Source of the DNA: a virus
Reading direction: 5' to 3' (one strand)
Virus record (IMG/VR): IMGVR_UViG_3300046466_000194
Coordinates: 1 to 32,074 of that record
Length of the DNA stretch: 32,074 bases
In this document: piece after piece, positions 31,901-32,074 of the stretch
Position numbering within the stretch: the stretch's first letter is position 1
Layout: the number at the start of each line of letters is the position of its first letter
The notes under the pieces: generated by a model
What the model saw: only the letters and a program-made list of their open reading frames with translations
Databases searched by the model: none
Told to the model about the DNA's origin: nothing
Program-made: the position numbers and the translations under genes

Positions 31901-32032
31901 CCAGATACAACTGTTTTGTCGGAATTAATATTAGTTGATGGTATTGATATTCCAGTTGAGGTTAAAGCAAACTATCCGATTCAGGTAGATAAGAACCTTG
32001 AAGACAATTGGGAAGGTGTGAGAGAGATCTAA
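28991..32032 (+). CDS. Adhesin-like virion protein with internal duplication and MIDAS-like motif
   Basis: A 1,013-residue protein. Residues about 45-80 ('EISYWYDSFFGRYAEEGGAN' and the Trp-Tyr that follow) resemble the DUF4214 pattern of surface proteins. Residues 129-149 and 154-174 are two copies of a cysteine motif (GC-T-P-A-NY...DDGSC). Residues about 179-435 and 752-1013 are two copies of a 255-residue beta-rich segment made of Ig-like domains ('SANPST', 'YATNSIQITPTY', 'ATSSELG', 'DIPVEIHANYPV'). Between them is an alpha/beta region with 'LWIDISGSM' at residues 612-619; Asp614-x-Ser616-x-Ser618 is a MIDAS-type metal site of von Willebrand A domains. The domain is shorter than a full vWA. 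It likely contributes to host or surface binding. No signal peptide. Confidence 0.7.
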   Translation: MAFQDGHYYVHGQTCTNGVPGDPTSSDRFWFPGGTSSDPSRPITWVFNEISYWYDSFFGRYAEEGGANYWYDGFVSSSNGFVNGGTGSNSTFNTSLYTFIFNGGVTERGMVAAYGRHTGMATGNCPIFGCTNPQATNYNPNADTDDGSCILPTGCTDPLANNYDSSATIDDGSCTYTAPQIIFSANPSTIINGQSSTVSWYCVNPTTSFGFISGTISSSNQTGNQIVVPSDTSTWCAQAFGPGGGSGTTCVTVTVLQAPICSLTVPNSVVYGDSTYNIGYETIYATNSIQITPTYNYLDGSQVVGTTVNISPATSSELGDPASSTERNGTVAISMPWNNQGPQSVSVSLNVSGTTTASDSDTFLNIIDRSPDSFTIPQSIDKFIDEDPVISPETEVLSEKILIDDIDIPVEIHANYPVLVDKNSQDVWQGVRQSGLPGVGGNSTFDENQGLISSNSKHSLMRKIAAAEEPNPEFRFNGSNEFSSEVFYSDDPNQEPPLIAKISNAQLAQLVNCISLIDEVSPSEQTMFNDWAAFRTNFPFRTFWLLQAVIQSNGGIRYPLSRLKMPSNYLSDPYANGGIQVRRDDGNASFTSSWFDICNLTDVPEGTYVSLWIDISGSMVYSTIQASYNEFVADCTANGVNIILETSNSGERWIPGHNKTLPPSANFKIIAPNGTAVTTLEIAAGQGVTLAWIVFGDVNNIVISPGVINTNDSNFFYASMIVYPVSDTTYTLNATGPEGTVTITVSVTVFSPPTFFLSANPSTSIVVGQCTNIEWYVTGDADTLIWTQGTITNGNLTSQENVCPGDTTTYCGYVTGTAGDSPTACITINVSQFPTCSIDSPVSINYGNDNFDIEYETKYATSSIQITPTYYYLDGSNTVGSVVVVNPATSSELGGTQGQTDRDGVIDWSTVGVPWNNFGPSSIAWTIQVQGNGGTTSASTTTGVIIDRRPDNFIIPPSDDKIRDEEPVESPDTTVLSELILVDGIDIPVEVKANYPIQVDKNLEDNWEGVREI
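29375..29512 (+). repeat. Two tandem GCTxP...DDGSC cysteine motifs
   Basis: Twenty-one-residue units at 29375-29437 and 29450-29512, each beginning Gly-Cys-Thr and ending Asp-Asp-Gly-Ser-Cys with an invariant Asn-Tyr in the centre. This type of unit is known from secreted bacterial surface proteins, where it is thought to bind calcium or form a disulfide-stapled loop. Confidence 0.85.
29525..30296 (+). repeat. Internal duplication of the adhesin-like gene, copy A
   Basis: The encoded segment (about residues 179-435) has the same order of landmarks as 31244-32029: SANPST, ATNSIQITPTY, ATSSELG, a DRSPDSF segment, LIDDIDIPVEIHANYPV and a final VDKN...W.GVR. Confidence 0.88.
31244..32029 (+). 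repeat. Internal duplication of the adhesin-like gene, copy B
   Basis: The second copy (about residues 752-1013) forms the C-terminus of the protein. Landmarks (SANPST, ATSSIQITPTY, ATSSELG, DRRPDNF, LVDGIDIPVEVKANYPI, GVREI) align with copy A, but many positions differ, so the duplication is old. Confidence 0.88.
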
Positions 32033-32035
32033 ATA
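32029..32035 (+). promoter_or_regulatory. Possible phage late promoter (CTAAATA) at window edge
   Basis: CTAAATA overlaps the stop codon of the adhesin-like gene, as at 2123. Transcription would begin near 32041. The remaining 40 bases hold no open frame longer than seven codons, so the target gene, if any, lies outside the window. Confidence 0.4.
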
Positions 32036-32074
32036 TACTATGACTGGAATAATATCTGTATAGCCCAGAATGAC

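Noticed and set aside
32040-32063. ATG opening at the right edge as the start of a new gene
   Set aside because: A stop follows after seven codons.

Overview
The window looks like part of a T4-like marine cyanophage (myovirus). All recognisable genes are on the + strand and tightly packed. The layout is baseplate hub, then a cargo island of small genes, then very large tail-fibre or adhesion genes. Phage-borne CP12 and CpeT homologues, a T4-type late promoter and the cyanophage-style giant structural protein point to a marine Synechococcus or Prochlorococcus host. CpeT favours a host that uses phycoerythrin. No host sequence or integration signal is visible. All identifications come from reading the sequence; no database search was run.

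Bases 1-6226 are the baseplate hub and spike module: the 3' end of a glycine-rich virion protein, a gp27-like hub protein, a CP12 gene, a gp5-like OB-fold protein carrying Calx-beta-like domains and no visible lysozyme domain, and a separate beta-helical spike-tip protein. CP12 sits between gp27 and gp5 with a possible late promoter of its own. Two small membrane-protein genes follow (6232-6752).

Bases 6753-11652 are an island of short genes with host-type (sigma70-like) promoters, which is unusual inside a structural cluster. It holds a self-contained unit for a secreted mini-porin-like protein (promoter, two-hairpin leader, gene, UUCG terminator). It also holds small hypothetical genes, a 35-codon membrane microprotein, a 2OG-Fe(II) oxygenase-like gene and a CpeT phycobiliprotein lyase gene. 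A possible nuclease-fold protein and two small genes come next, the latter separated by duplicated terminator/promoter modules. The island ends with an approximately 275-nt highly foldable RNA leader and an HNH endonuclease gene whose start codon is buried in a long stem-loop.

Bases 11653-32032 are the receptor-binding and adhesion module under a canonical TATAAATA late promoter. It begins with a 4,932-residue fibre-like protein containing two families of internal repeats. Two tail-collar-domain proteins and a small protein follow. The last gene encodes a 1,013-residue adhesin-like protein with a 255-residue internal duplication, two cysteine motifs and a MIDAS-like motif. Another possible late promoter at the right edge suggests that late genes continue beyond the window.

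The CP12 and CpeT genes would act on host carbon fixation and light harvesting, while the flanking late genes build the tail tip and fibres. The item that most deserves a second look is the promoter, structured RNA and HNH unit at 10884-11555.
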